A stretch of 64,000 nt of DNA from Guyparkeria hydrothermalis (GTDB lineage: Bacteria; Pseudomonadota; Gammaproteobacteria; Halothiobacillales; Halothiobacillaceae), in the NCBI RefSeq assembly GCF_023555385.1, contig NZ_JAJSED010000001.1:620001-684000 (forward strand), in the 5' to 3' direction. Under the pieces are notes generated by a model that saw nothing but the letters and a program-made list of their open reading frames with translations, had not been told where the DNA came from and ran no database searches. The position numbers and the translations under genes were made by a program. Positions within the stretch are counted from its first letter, which is position 1; every line of letters begins with the position of its first letter. This document shows positions 16,951-25,569 of this stretch, piece after piece.

Positions 16951-17934
16951 ATGAGCCGAAAGATCCGCCTGAGCAAGCAGCAGCAACGCCAGATCGACCG
17001 GCGACGACGCGTCCATTCGGCCGCGGATGACTCGCTGGAGCGCGGCATCGTGGTCACTCACCACGGTCATGACCTGCTGATCGAAGACGCCGCGCACCAG
17101 CTGCTGCGCGGCCGTGCACGGCGCACGGTCGGGCGCCTGACGACCGGCGACCGCATCCGCTGGCGACGCGACGAGCAGGACAACGTGGTGATCGAACAGC
17201 GCGAGGATCGTCGCAACCTGCTGATCCGCCCGGACGCCTACGGCAAGAAAAAAATGATGGCGGCCAACATCGATCAGGTGCTGGTGGTCACCTCCGCCCT
17301 GCCCTGGATGAACCCCGAGGTGGTAGAGCGCACCCTGGTGGCCGTTCTCGCCCTGCCGGCCACGCCGGTGATCGTCCTCAACAAGGCCGATCTGCTACCC
17401 ACCCTGCCCGAGTCGGATCGACGCGAGATCGAGGAGACGCTGGATCTCTGGACGTCGCTGGGGTTCGAGGTGATCCGGACCTCGGTCAAGTCGGGAGAAG
17501 GGATCGAATCACTGCGCAACCGCCTGCGCGAGCAGATCACACTCACCGTCGGCCTGTCCGGCGTGGGCAAGACCTCGCTGACGCGCGAAATCACGCCGAA
17601 GGCCGATCAGGCGGCCATCGGCGAGATCTCGGCTTTCAACCGCGAAGGGACGCACACCACCCGCGCAAGCACGCTCTACCGGTTTCCAGACGGTGACGGC
17701 GGCTTGATTGATGCCCCGGGCGTGCGGGACTTCCCGTTGGAAACGGTGCCGTCAGATGCGCTCGCCGCCGCCTTCCCGGAGATCACCGACGCCGCTGCCT
17801 ACTGCCGATTCAACGACTGCCGCCACCTGAACGAACCCGGCTGTGCCGTGCGCGAGGCGGCCGAGACCGGCGAGATCCTGCCACGGCGACTGGCCCAGTA
17901 TCAGGCCCTCGTCGAGGCCAGAAACGCTCGATAA
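16951..17934 (+). CDS. rsgA: Ribosome small-subunit maturation GTPase RsgA
   Basis: Circularly permuted GTPase that checks late 30S assembly. 327 residues. It has a basic N-terminus (SRKIRLSKQQQRQIDRRRR) and an OB-fold to about residue 100. The permuted G motifs run G4 (LNKADLLP), then G1 (GLSGVGKTSL), G2 (REGTHTTRAS) and G3 (DAPGVRDF). The C-terminal zinc domain has YCRFNDCRHLNEPGC. It is shorter than E. coli RsgA (350) but all motifs are present. Translated directly after mgtE. Confidence 0.95.
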   Translation: MSRKIRLSKQQQRQIDRRRRVHSAADDSLERGIVVTHHGHDLLIEDAAHQLLRGRARRTVGRLTTGDRIRWRRDEQDNVVIEQREDRRNLLIRPDAYGKKKMMAANIDQVLVVTSALPWMNPEVVERTLVAVLALPATPVIVLNKADLLPTLPESDRREIEETLDLWTSLGFEVIRTSVKSGEGIESLRNRLREQITLTVGLSGVGKTSLTREITPKADQAAIGEISAFNREGTHTTRASTLYRFPDGDGGLIDAPGVRDFPLETVPSDALAAAFPEITDAAAYCRFNDCRHLNEPGCAVREAAETGEILPRRLAQYQALVEARNAR

Positions 17935-17947
17935 GTCGAACGGGCCA

Positions 17948-18301
17948 TCAGCCCGGCGGCCACTGCATTCCTCGCCCGCCGAGCAGATGCAAGTGAAGGT
18001 GATAGACGTCCTGTCCGCCGTCCCGATTGCAGTTGAACACCGTCCGGTAACCCGACTCGTCGATCCCTTCCTGCGCGGCAATCTCCCCGGCGACCACAAA
18101 CAACTCACCGATCAGCGGCGCATCCTCCGGCGCGATGTCATTGACCGTCGGGATCGCCTTCTTGGGAATGATCAGCACGTGCACCGGCGCCTGCGGATTG
18201 ATGTCACGGAAGGCGAGAATCCGCTCGTTTTCGAACACGATGTCGGCCGGGATCTCCCGGTTGATGATCTTGCTGAAAATGGTCTCGCTCACGGGTTGCA
18301 T
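17948..18301 (-). CDS. hinT: HIT-family nucleotide phosphoramidase (HinT-like)
   Basis: Small purine-nucleoside phosphoramidase of the histidine-triad family. 117 residues from ATG 18301. The start is set by the conserved opening SETIFSKIINREIPADIV; an ATG at 18376 adds 25 residues that do not fit the family. The triad HxHxHxx appears as VYHLHLHLLGGR. It converges on rsgA with 13 bases between the stop codons. Physiological role is unclear in the family as a whole. Confidence 0.93.
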   Translation of the reverse strand: MQPVSETIFSKIINREIPADIVFENERILAFRDINPQAPVHVLIIPKKAIPTVNDIAPEDAPLIGELFVVAGEIAAQEGIDESGYRTVFNCNRDGGQDVYHLHLHLLGGRGMQWPPG

Positions 18302-18493
18302 GCCTCGGACGGAATGAATTCGCCCCCAGCTTAGCCTAAGTTCATCGCTCCGCAGTGCTCGGTTCGCCCACTGCAAACTTTGCTAGTTGCAGAACTCATT
18401 AGTATCGTATCGTTTTCACGCCACGCGTCGGCCCGCCGTATGCCGTGGGCACCAATCGCCATCGCTCGCTGGCTCATTACACGGTACGAATCC

Positions 18494-19651
18494 ATGCTTA
18501 CGAACGTCGTACGATCCGTCGCCCGCACCGGGCGTCCCGGCCTGTCGCTGATCGCAGCCGGTCTGCTGCTCGGTCCGGCTCTCGGCGCTCAGGCCCAGTC
18601 GGGCGGTCAGAAACCGCCTCCGCCAAAGGTCCCTGTGATCACGGTCGAGACCGCATCGGCCGCCGTGTACAAGGAATACGCGGGGCGCACCGAAGCGAAT
18701 CGACACGTGGAAGTCCGAGCTCAGGTCGACGGCATACTCGAGAGCCGCGAATACACCGAAGGGGCGCGCGTGGCCAAGGGCGACCCGCTGTTCCGCATCG
18801 ACGCACGGCCGTACCAGGCGGCAGTGCACGAGGCCGAGGCGGACCTCGCCGCGGCACAGGCGACCCTCGCGGCGGCGCAACGCGACTGGCGCCGGGTCAA
18901 TTCTCTATTCGAGCGCGGGGTGGCGAGCGAGAAGCAGCGCGACGATGCGCGATCCGCCCTCGAGACCGCCCGGGCCGGCGTGAAGGTTGCCGAGGCCCAG
19001 CTCGAATCCGCCCAGGTCGACCTCGACTACACCACGGTTGCGGCTCCGATCCCCGGCATTGCCGGTCGACGCGCCGTCTCTGCTGGCAACCTGATCGAGG
19101 TCGGTGACCGACTGGTAAGCCTGGACGAGATCGACCCGATCCAGATCGTGCTTTCCTACCCGCTGGACGATCCGTTCGCGGACAGCGATGCGCTCAATCC
19201 CACACCCGAGCGACCGACGCCGGCGGAAGTGGTCGGCATTACCGGCCCGAACGGGCAACCACTCACCGGCAAGCTCGACTACCGCACGGCGGCCATCGAC
19301 GAACAGACCAACTCAATCCGGCTGCGCGGCGTGTTCGACAACCCCGGAGACGTGTTACGTCCCAACCGCTATGTCCGGGTACGGATTCAGGTCGCCAGTG
19401 TCTCGGACGCGGTCATCGTGCCGGAAACGGCGATCGGCACCGGTCCGGAACCGGGGAGCACCGTCGTCTACGTCGTTGGCGAGAACGACACCGCCCAGCA
19501 AAAGCGTGTCGAGCTGGGCCCCATGAGCGATCAGGGCCGCATTGTCGAGTCCGGGCTCGAAGCCGGCGAGCGGCTCGTCATCGACGGGCTGCTCAAGGTG
19601 CGCCCGGGCGCGCCGGTCAAGCCGCAGACACCCTCCGACGACAACGACTGA
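18494..19651 (+). CDS. RND efflux periplasmic adaptor (membrane fusion protein)
   Basis: 385 residues from ATG 18494, chosen because a signal sequence (LSLIAAGLLLGPALGAQA, about 16-33) then sits at the N-terminus; an ATG at 18380 would bury it. There is no lipobox Cys at the cleavage site. Order: barrel-sandwich/lipoyl half (ANRHVEVRAQVDGIL), alpha-hairpin of about 80 residues rich in Ala, second lipoyl half, then beta-barrel and membrane-proximal domains. Features match the AcrA/MexA group. It is 65 bases upstream of the cognate permease. No outer-membrane channel gene is present, so a TolC-like protein encoded elsewhere must complete the pump. Confidence 0.88.
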   Translation: MLTNVVRSVARTGRPGLSLIAAGLLLGPALGAQAQSGGQKPPPPKVPVITVETASAAVYKEYAGRTEANRHVEVRAQVDGILESREYTEGARVAKGDPLFRIDARPYQAAVHEAEADLAAAQATLAAAQRDWRRVNSLFERGVASEKQRDDARSALETARAGVKVAEAQLESAQVDLDYTTVAAPIPGIAGRRAVSAGNLIEVGDRLVSLDEIDPIQIVLSYPLDDPFADSDALNPTPERPTPAEVVGITGPNGQPLTGKLDYRTAAIDEQTNSIRLRGVFDNPGDVLRPNRYVRVRIQVASVSDAVIVPETAIGTGPEPGSTVVYVVGENDTAQQKRVELGPMSDQGRIVESGLEAGERLVIDGLLKVRPGAPVKPQTPSDDND

Positions 19652-19716
19652 CGCTGCCTTCCGTCGAGCCACCCCGCCTGCCGTGACGTATTTCACGACA
19701 GGCACGGAGACCACCG

Positions 19717-22700
19717 ATGTTCTCGAAATTCTTCATTGACCGCCCCATTTTCTCGACGGTTCTCGCGATCGTGATCATGATCGCCGGTGGCGCCGCGTTC
19801 ACCGGTCTGCCGGTGGAACAGTACCCGAAGATCGTGCCGCCCGAGGTCGAGGTCCAGGCCACCTACGCCGGCGCCGATGCCGCCACCATCGCCGAATCCG
19901 TCGCCGCCCCGCTCGAGCAGGCGATCAACGGCGTCGACGACATGCTCTACATGACGTCGGGCAGCTCGGACGCCGGCACGATGAACCTCTCGGTCACCTT
20001 TGCGACCGGTACCGACCCGGACCAGGCGGCGATCGACGTCAACAACCGTGTCCAGCGCGCGCTGCCACAACTGCCGCAGGAGGTCCGCGACCAGGGGGTG
20101 GTGGTCAACAAGAAAAGCAGCGCACTGCTGATGGTGATCACCCTGCTCTCGGAGAACGAGCAGTTCGACACCAAATTCCTGAGCAACTACGGCCTGATCA
20201 ACATCATCGACTCGCTCAAGCGGGTCGACGGCATCGGTGATGCCCGCCTGTTCGGCGCCCAGGACTACTCGATCCGCGTCTGGTTCGATCCGGCGAAGCT
20301 GGCCCACTTCGGGCTGACCCAGGACGACGTGGCCACGGCAATCCGTGAACAGAACGCCCAGTTTGCCGCCGGCAAGTTCAACGCCGCGCCCAACAAGAAA
20401 GGCGAGGCCTTCACCTACACCATCAGTGCGGAGGGACGGTTCTCCGAGGTAAGCGAGTTCGAGAACATCATCCTGGCTGCCGGTGGGGACGGCGGCACGC
20501 TGCGTCTCAAGGACGTCGCCCGGGTCGAGCTGGGCACCAAGACCTACGGCTTCAACGCCACCTACAACGGCAAACCCACCGTGCCGATGGGCCTGTACCT
20601 AGCACCGGGCGCGAACGCGCTCGAGACCGTCGATCAGGTCCGTGAGCAAATGAAACAGCTCGCCGAGCGGTTCCCCGGCGACATGGACTATCGCATCCCG
20701 CTGGACACCACCGATTTCGTCCGCATCTCGATCAAGGAAGTCCTCAAGACCTTCCTCGAGGCACTGCTGCTGGTGGTGCTGGTGATCTTCGTCTTCCTGC
20801 AGAAGCCGCGAGCGACCATCGTGCCGCTGGTCGCGATCCCGGTTGCCCTGATCGGCGCGCTTGCCGGCCTGTTCATGAGCGGCATGTCGATCAATCTACT
20901 GACCCTGTTCGGCTTCGTGCTCGCCATCGGCATCGTAGTGGACGACGCGATCATCGTGATCGAAAACGTCGAACGCCTGATGCGCGAGGAAAAGCTCAAT
21001 GCCCGCGACGCCTCGATCAAGGCGATGGAACAGGTCACCGGCCCGATCGTGGCCACCACGCTGGTGCTGCTCGCGGTGTTCGTGCCGGTTGCCTTCATCC
21101 CGGGACTCGCCGGCGAGATGTATCGCCAGTTCGCCGTAGCGCTGTCTATCTCGGTGGTGCTTTCCGGGGTCGTAGCCCTGACACTTACCCCGTCGATGAC
21201 CGCCCTGCTCCTGAAGAATCACAAGGAGAAAGAGCCCTCCCTGCCGTTCCGGTTGTTCAACCGGGGCTTCGACGCGTTCCGCGACGGCTACATGAAGCTG
21301 GTCAACTTCTTCCTCGTGGCCTGGCCGATCGGCCTGCTGGTTTTCGCCGGCGTGGTCGTCGCCGCTGTGGTGATGCTGCGGAGCACCCCGACCGGACTGG
21401 TGCCGGAGGAAGATCCGGGCTACTTCATATCCGCGATCAACCTCGACCCGGCCGCAAGTCTCGAGCGTACCGGGGAGGTACGCGACGAATACTCGCGGCT
21501 GGTGCGCCAGAACCCGGACGTGCACATGCAGGTCGCCTTCGCCGGTTACGATCTCCTGGCCGGCACGCAGCGCTCTTACAAGGGCGTGACCTTTACCCGC
21601 CTGAAGGACTGGTCGGAACGCCCGGATGACGATCAGAGCGTCCAGGCCGCCGTCGGCAAGGCCATGGGCGCGGGTGCGCAGATCGAGGAAGGCTTCATCA
21701 TGTCCTTCGTGCCGCCACCGATCCGCGGCATGTCGACCACCGGCGGTTTCGAGGCCTACCTGCAGCAGCGCGGCTCGGCGGACGTCAAGGCGCTTGCACA
21801 GGCCACCAACGCGCTGGTGGCCGCTGCCAACCAGCGCCCCGAGCTGGCCGGCGTACGTACCACCTTCGTCGACAACACGCCGCAATTCCGCATCGACGTC
21901 GACCGCGAGGAGGCGTACGCGCTGGACATCCCGGTGGCGGCCATCTTCCGCACCATGCAGGGCACCTTCGGCACGCGCTACGTCAACGACTTCACCCTGT
22001 TCGGCCGGAACTTCCAGGTCAATCTCGCCGCCGAGGCGGATCACCGGGCCAACCCCGAGGACCTCGAGCAGGTGTTCGTGCGGGGCGGCAACCAAGAGCT
22101 GGTGCCGATCAGCTCGGTCGTATCACTTACACGCACGACCGGCGCCGACGTGATCAACCGCTTCAACATCTTCCCGGCAGCCAAGATCATGGGTCAGCCG
22201 GCGCCGGGTTATTCCTCCGGGCAGGCCCTCGAGGCCATGCAGGCCGTGGTCGACGAGACGCTGGGCGGCGGCGATTACACCATCGGCTGGGTGGGCTCGG
22301 CGTTTCAGGAACTCAGTTCCGGGTCGGCCGGCTCGATCGCCTTCCTGCTGGGCGTGATCATGGTCTTCCTGATCCTGGCCGCGCAGTACGAGCGCTGGTC
22401 GCTGCCGTTCGCGGTGATTACCGCGGTGCCCTTCGCGGTACTCGGCGCACTGATCGCCATCTGGATGCGTGACCTGAACATCGACATCTACTTCCAGGTC
22501 GGCCTGCTGGTGCTGATCGCGATGTCGGCCAAGAACGCCATACTGGTGGTCGAGTTCGCCTCGAAGATGCACACGCAGGACGGTCTGTCCATCAAGGAAG
22601 CTGCCCTCAAGGCCGCGCGTATCCGCTTCCGTCCGGTCATCATGACCTCGATGGCCTTCATCCTCGGCGTCCTGCCACTGGCCATTGCCACCGGGGCCGG

Positions 22701-22854
22701 CGAAGCGGCGCGACACTCGCTCGGGACCCCGATCGTCGGCGGGATGATCCTCGCGACTTATGTGGCTATCCTGTTCATTCCGATGTTCTTTGAGCTGCTG
22801 CAGACCGGCAGCGAGAAGCTGTTCGGAAACCGCCGCAAAAAGACGGACGCCTAG
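19717..22854 (+). CDS. RND multidrug efflux permease (HAE1 / AcrB type)
   Basis: Proton-driven inner-membrane pump of 1045 residues that exports hydrophobic or amphiphilic compounds in a tripartite complex. Starts MFSKFFIDRPIFSTVLAIV, as in AcrB/MexB. The proton-relay pair is intact in GIVVDDAIIVIENVER, and the relay Lys is in SAKNAILVVEFASK. Two large periplasmic loops follow TM1 and TM7. It follows its adaptor and is followed 12 bases later by ogt. Substrates cannot be assigned. No TetR-type local regulator is seen. Confidence 0.93.
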   Translation: MFSKFFIDRPIFSTVLAIVIMIAGGAAFTGLPVEQYPKIVPPEVEVQATYAGADAATIAESVAAPLEQAINGVDDMLYMTSGSSDAGTMNLSVTFATGTDPDQAAIDVNNRVQRALPQLPQEVRDQGVVVNKKSSALLMVITLLSENEQFDTKFLSNYGLINIIDSLKRVDGIGDARLFGAQDYSIRVWFDPAKLAHFGLTQDDVATAIREQNAQFAAGKFNAAPNKKGEAFTYTISAEGRFSEVSEFENIILAAGGDGGTLRLKDVARVELGTKTYGFNATYNGKPTVPMGLYLAPGANALETVDQVREQMKQLAERFPGDMDYRIPLDTTDFVRISIKEVLKTFLEALLLVVLVIFVFLQKPRATIVPLVAIPVALIGALAGLFMSGMSINLLTLFGFVLAIGIVVDDAIIVIENVERLMREEKLNARDASIKAMEQVTGPIVATTLVLLAVFVPVAFIPGLAGEMYRQFAVALSISVVLSGVVALTLTPSMTALLLKNHKEKEPSLPFRLFNRGFDAFRDGYMKLVNFFLVAWPIGLLVFAGVVVAAVVMLRSTPTGLVPEEDPGYFISAINLDPAASLERTGEVRDEYSRLVRQNPDVHMQVAFAGYDLLAGTQRSYKGVTFTRLKDWSERPDDDQSVQAAVGKAMGAGAQIEEGFIMSFVPPPIRGMSTTGGFEAYLQQRGSADVKALAQATNALVAAANQRPELAGVRTTFVDNTPQFRIDVDREEAYALDIPVAAIFRTMQGTFGTRYVNDFTLFGRNFQVNLAAEADHRANPEDLEQVFVRGGNQELVPISSVVSLTRTTGADVINRFNIFPAAKIMGQPAPGYSSGQALEAMQAVVDETLGGGDYTIGWVGSAFQELSSGSAGSIAFLLGVIMVFLILAAQYERWSLPFAVITAVPFAVLGALIAIWMRDLNIDIYFQVGLLVLIAMSAKNAILVVEFASKMHTQDGLSIKEAALKAARIRFRPVIMTSMAFILGVLPLAIATGAGEAARHSLGTPIVGGMILATYVAILFIPMFFELLQTGSEKLFGNRRKKTDA

Positions 22855-22866
22855 AGGGGACACTCC

Positions 22867-23370
22867 ATGCCGAGCTCGACACCGCGGGAGGCGTGCCTTC
22901 CCCTGGGCCATTCCCGCCTCACGGCTCATCTCGAAGCCGGCTCGGCCGGTATCGAGCGCATGTGGGTCGGGCCGGAAACCGCCCCCTGCAAACCACCAGC
23001 CGACGAGCCGGCGTGGGCCGATGTCATCGCTGCCCTCACCCACTGGCCTGAGCGGTTGTCGGCGGGCGCGGACTGGACGCGCCACCCCGCGTTTCCCGAG
23101 GTTGGCACACCCTTTCAACGGGCGGTGTGGAGCGCACTGTGCGCGATTCCGCCGGGCAAGACGGTGGGTTACGGCGAACTGGCACGACGCATCGGTCGGC
23201 CGAGGGCGGCCCGAGCCATCGGCCAGGCGGTCGGCGCCAACCCCTGGGCACCATTGGTGCCCTGCCATCGGGTATTGGCCGGAGACGGATCGCTGGGAGG
23301 CTATGCGGGCGGCACGGCCGTCAAGTCGGCCCTGCTCGCCCTGGAAGGGATCGCGGCGCGGCGCGACTAG
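22867..23370 (+). CDS. ogt: Methylated-DNA--protein-cysteine methyltransferase
   Basis: Suicide enzyme that removes O6-alkyl groups from guanine. 167 residues. The C-terminal domain has the helix-turn-helix segment (GELARRIGRPRAARAIGQA) with its Arg finger and the acceptor Cys in VPCHRVLAGDGSLGGYAGG. The first 75 residues are poorly conserved. It lies 12 bases after the RND permease on the same strand and overlaps the convergent rarA end by 4 bases. No Ada-type regulatory domain. Confidence 0.92.
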   Translation: MPSSTPREACLPLGHSRLTAHLEAGSAGIERMWVGPETAPCKPPADEPAWADVIAALTHWPERLSAGADWTRHPAFPEVGTPFQRAVWSALCAIPPGKTVGYGELARRIGRPRAARAIGQAVGANPWAPLVPCHRVLAGDGSLGGYAGGTAVKSALLALEGIAARRD

Positions 23371-24797
23371 TCCGAATCGTCCCCGACGGGCGAGCGCCGG
23401 TTCCCGGCCTGCTCGTCCAGCTGCCGCCAGTGGGTAATTCGTTCTGCAATGGTGCGCTCCAGCCCCCGGTCCACGGGACGATAGAAGCGTTCGCCCGTCA
23501 GTCCGTCGGGGAGATAGGTTTCGCCAGCGGCATAGGCATCGGGTTCGTCGTGGGCATAGCGGTAGCCCTTGCCCCAACCTTCGCGCTCCATCAGTGAGGT
23601 CGGGGCATTGCGCAGGTGCATCGGCACCGGGTCCGTTCCGCGCTGCTTCACCGTGGCGAGAATGGCGTTATGCGCGTTGTAGACGGCGTTGCTCTTCGGT
23701 GCCACCGCCAGATACATCGCCGCCTGTGTCAGCATCAGCTCGCCTTCCGGGATACCTAGCCGGTCGTAGGCAGTCCAGGCGTCCAGCGCCACATTGAGCG
23801 CGCGCGGGTCGGCATTCCCGATGTCCTCCGAGGCGATACGCACCAGTCGGCGGGCTAGATAGGCTGGATCCGCGCCGCCATCGAGCATCCGCAGCAGCCA
23901 ATAGGCGCCGGCATCCGGATTGGAACCGCGAATCGCCTTGTGCATTGCCGAGATCTGGTCGTAGAACTCGTCACCGCCTTGGTCGAATCGCCGCGGTGAC
24001 TGGGACATGAGCGCCTCGAGCGTACCCTCGTCCACCTCACGCGCGTCACCCGCATCGGTTTCGTGCGCCAACTGCGCGGCCAGCTCGAGCAGGGTCAGCA
24101 AGCGTCGTGCGTCACCATCCGCCGCCGCCACCAGCCGGTCGGCAATCACCGGTTCCATGGTCAAGCTCGGCCCGCCGGTGGTCTCGCGCACACCCTCGGG
24201 ATGTTCCAGTGCTCGTTCGAGCAGCGACTTCAACGCGCCATCCCCCAGCGGTTCGAGCCGATAGACACGCAGCCGCGACAACAGCGCATTATTGAGCGAG
24301 AACGACGGGTTTTCCGTGGTGGCGCCGACCAGCACAAGCACGCCGCGCTCCACGGATGGCAGGAGCTGGTCCTGCTGGGACTTGTTGAAGCGATGGATCT
24401 CGTCGAGGAACAACACCGTCAGCCGGCCAGTGGCCTGTCGCCGGGCGCGTGCGGCTTCGATTACGCCCCGCAGTTCGCGCACTCCCGCCTCTACCGCCGA
24501 CAGGTGCACGATCTCGGCTTGAAGACGTTCGGCATACAGCCGGGCCAGCGTGGTCTTGCCCACGCCGGGAGGACCCCACAGCAGGCAGGAATGCGCCTGC
24601 CCTTTCTCCATGGCAACCCGCAGCGGGGCCTCGTCCCCCACCACCCGGACCTGACCGGCGAAATCGGTCAGATCGTGCGGGCGCAGACGGTCGGCGAGCG
24701 GACGGTAGGCGTCGGCCGGCTCGCGGGGCTGAGCCGGCTCCGGCGGCGGCTCTTCACTGCCGAAAAGGTCGTCCTGGGGAGGGGTGCCAGCGGCCAT
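23367..24797 (-). CDS. rarA: Replication-associated recombination protein A
   Basis: AAA+ ATPase (MgsA/RarA, Mgs1/WRNIP1 family) that acts at stalled replication forks. 476 residues. After a Pro-rich N-terminus (to about 30), Walker A is GPPGVGKTTLARLYAE and Walker B is TVLFLDEIHRFNKSQQDQL. Sensor 1 is GATTENPSFSLN, and the tetramerisation domain includes MHKAIRGSNPDAGAYWLLRM. It lies 6 bases after lolA, within the conserved ftsK-lolA-rarA order. Confidence 0.95.
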   Translation of the reverse strand: MAAGTPPQDDLFGSEEPPPEPAQPREPADAYRPLADRLRPHDLTDFAGQVRVVGDEAPLRVAMEKGQAHSCLLWGPPGVGKTTLARLYAERLQAEIVHLSAVEAGVRELRGVIEAARARRQATGRLTVLFLDEIHRFNKSQQDQLLPSVERGVLVLVGATTENPSFSLNNALLSRLRVYRLEPLGDGALKSLLERALEHPEGVRETTGGPSLTMEPVIADRLVAAADGDARRLLTLLELAAQLAHETDAGDAREVDEGTLEALMSQSPRRFDQGGDEFYDQISAMHKAIRGSNPDAGAYWLLRMLDGGADPAYLARRLVRIASEDIGNADPRALNVALDAWTAYDRLGIPEGELMLTQAAMYLAVAPKSNAVYNAHNAILATVKQRGTDPVPMHLRNAPTSLMEREGWGKGYRYAHDEPDAYAAGETYLPDGLTGERFYRPVDRGLERTIAERITHWRQLDEQAGNRRSPVGDDSD

Positions 24798-24803
24798 CCG
24801 GGA

Positions 24804-25460
24804 TCAACGCACGCCCGGCGGTTGGGTGGCCTCGACCACGTCCACGCCCTCGGGCGGGTCGAACCGGAAGCGGGACTCGTCGACCGACTGATTGTATTCC
24901 CGCGCATCAAAGGAAACTCGCGTGGTCTGATCGAGTTGATCGACGAAGCGCATTTCTTCCACGCCACGGGCGTCCACGCCCAGCAACACCTCGCGGAAGT
25001 CGCCGGCCTCCTCCCGCGGACGCAGCGCAAACCAGGCCAGGTCACCGTCGCTTTCGAGCGCCCGGATGCGGAAGACCTCGTCCACCGGACGGTCGCCCAT
25101 CAGGATCGCGATAGGCGCTCCCTGGGTGGCCTCGAGGGGCGAGCGAGTCGCCTGGCGCAGGTCGGGCTCGTACACCCACAACACGCCGTCGTTGGCGATC
25201 AGCTCCTGGACGTAGGGCTTTTCGTAGCGCCAGTAAAAGCGCCCGGGCCGGTCCAGGACGAAATGCCCGCTGGATTCGCGACGCAGGTTGCCCTCGGCAT
25301 CCCGGCGCTGCTGAACGAACTCGGCGGCGAAGGTGTCCACGGACGACAATTGCTCGACCAGCGCCTCTACGGTGCGGGGCTTTTCGGCCATGGCCGGGGC
25401 CGCAAGCGGACCGAGTGCCGCCAAAAGTGCGAGGAGTTGGAGGGGGGTTCGAAAGCTCAT
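24804..25460 (-). CDS. lolA: Outer-membrane lipoprotein carrier protein LolA
   Basis: Periplasmic chaperone that takes lipoproteins from LolCDE to LolB. 218 residues with a Sec signal peptide (LALLAALGPLAAPAMA, cleavage near 25). The mature part begins with VEALVEQLSSVDTFAAEFVQ and has the family pattern GHFVLDRPGRFYWRYEKP. Placed between ftsK and rarA as in most gammaproteobacteria. Remaining sequence shows the alternating hydrophobic strands of the half-barrel. Confidence 0.93.
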   Translation of the reverse strand: MSFRTPLQLLALLAALGPLAAPAMAEKPRTVEALVEQLSSVDTFAAEFVQQRRDAEGNLRRESSGHFVLDRPGRFYWRYEKPYVQELIANDGVLWVYEPDLRQATRSPLEATQGAPIAILMGDRPVDEVFRIRALESDGDLAWFALRPREEAGDFREVLLGVDARGVEEMRFVDQLDQTTRVSFDAREYNQSVDESRFRFDPPEGVDVVEATQPPGVR

Positions 25461-25569
25461 TAGTGACCTTATGCGTTACAGGGTATGTTCGATACCCGGA
25501 GCGAGGCGCAGTTCCGTTCCTGCACGGCGGGAGACCCCTGGGTCGGCCCGACGAGGAACGCGAGTCGGA

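Noticed and set aside
22123-23577. Antisense open frame (484 codons) over the RND permease end, ogt and rarA
   Set aside because: It crosses three well-supported genes and shows no protein family features.
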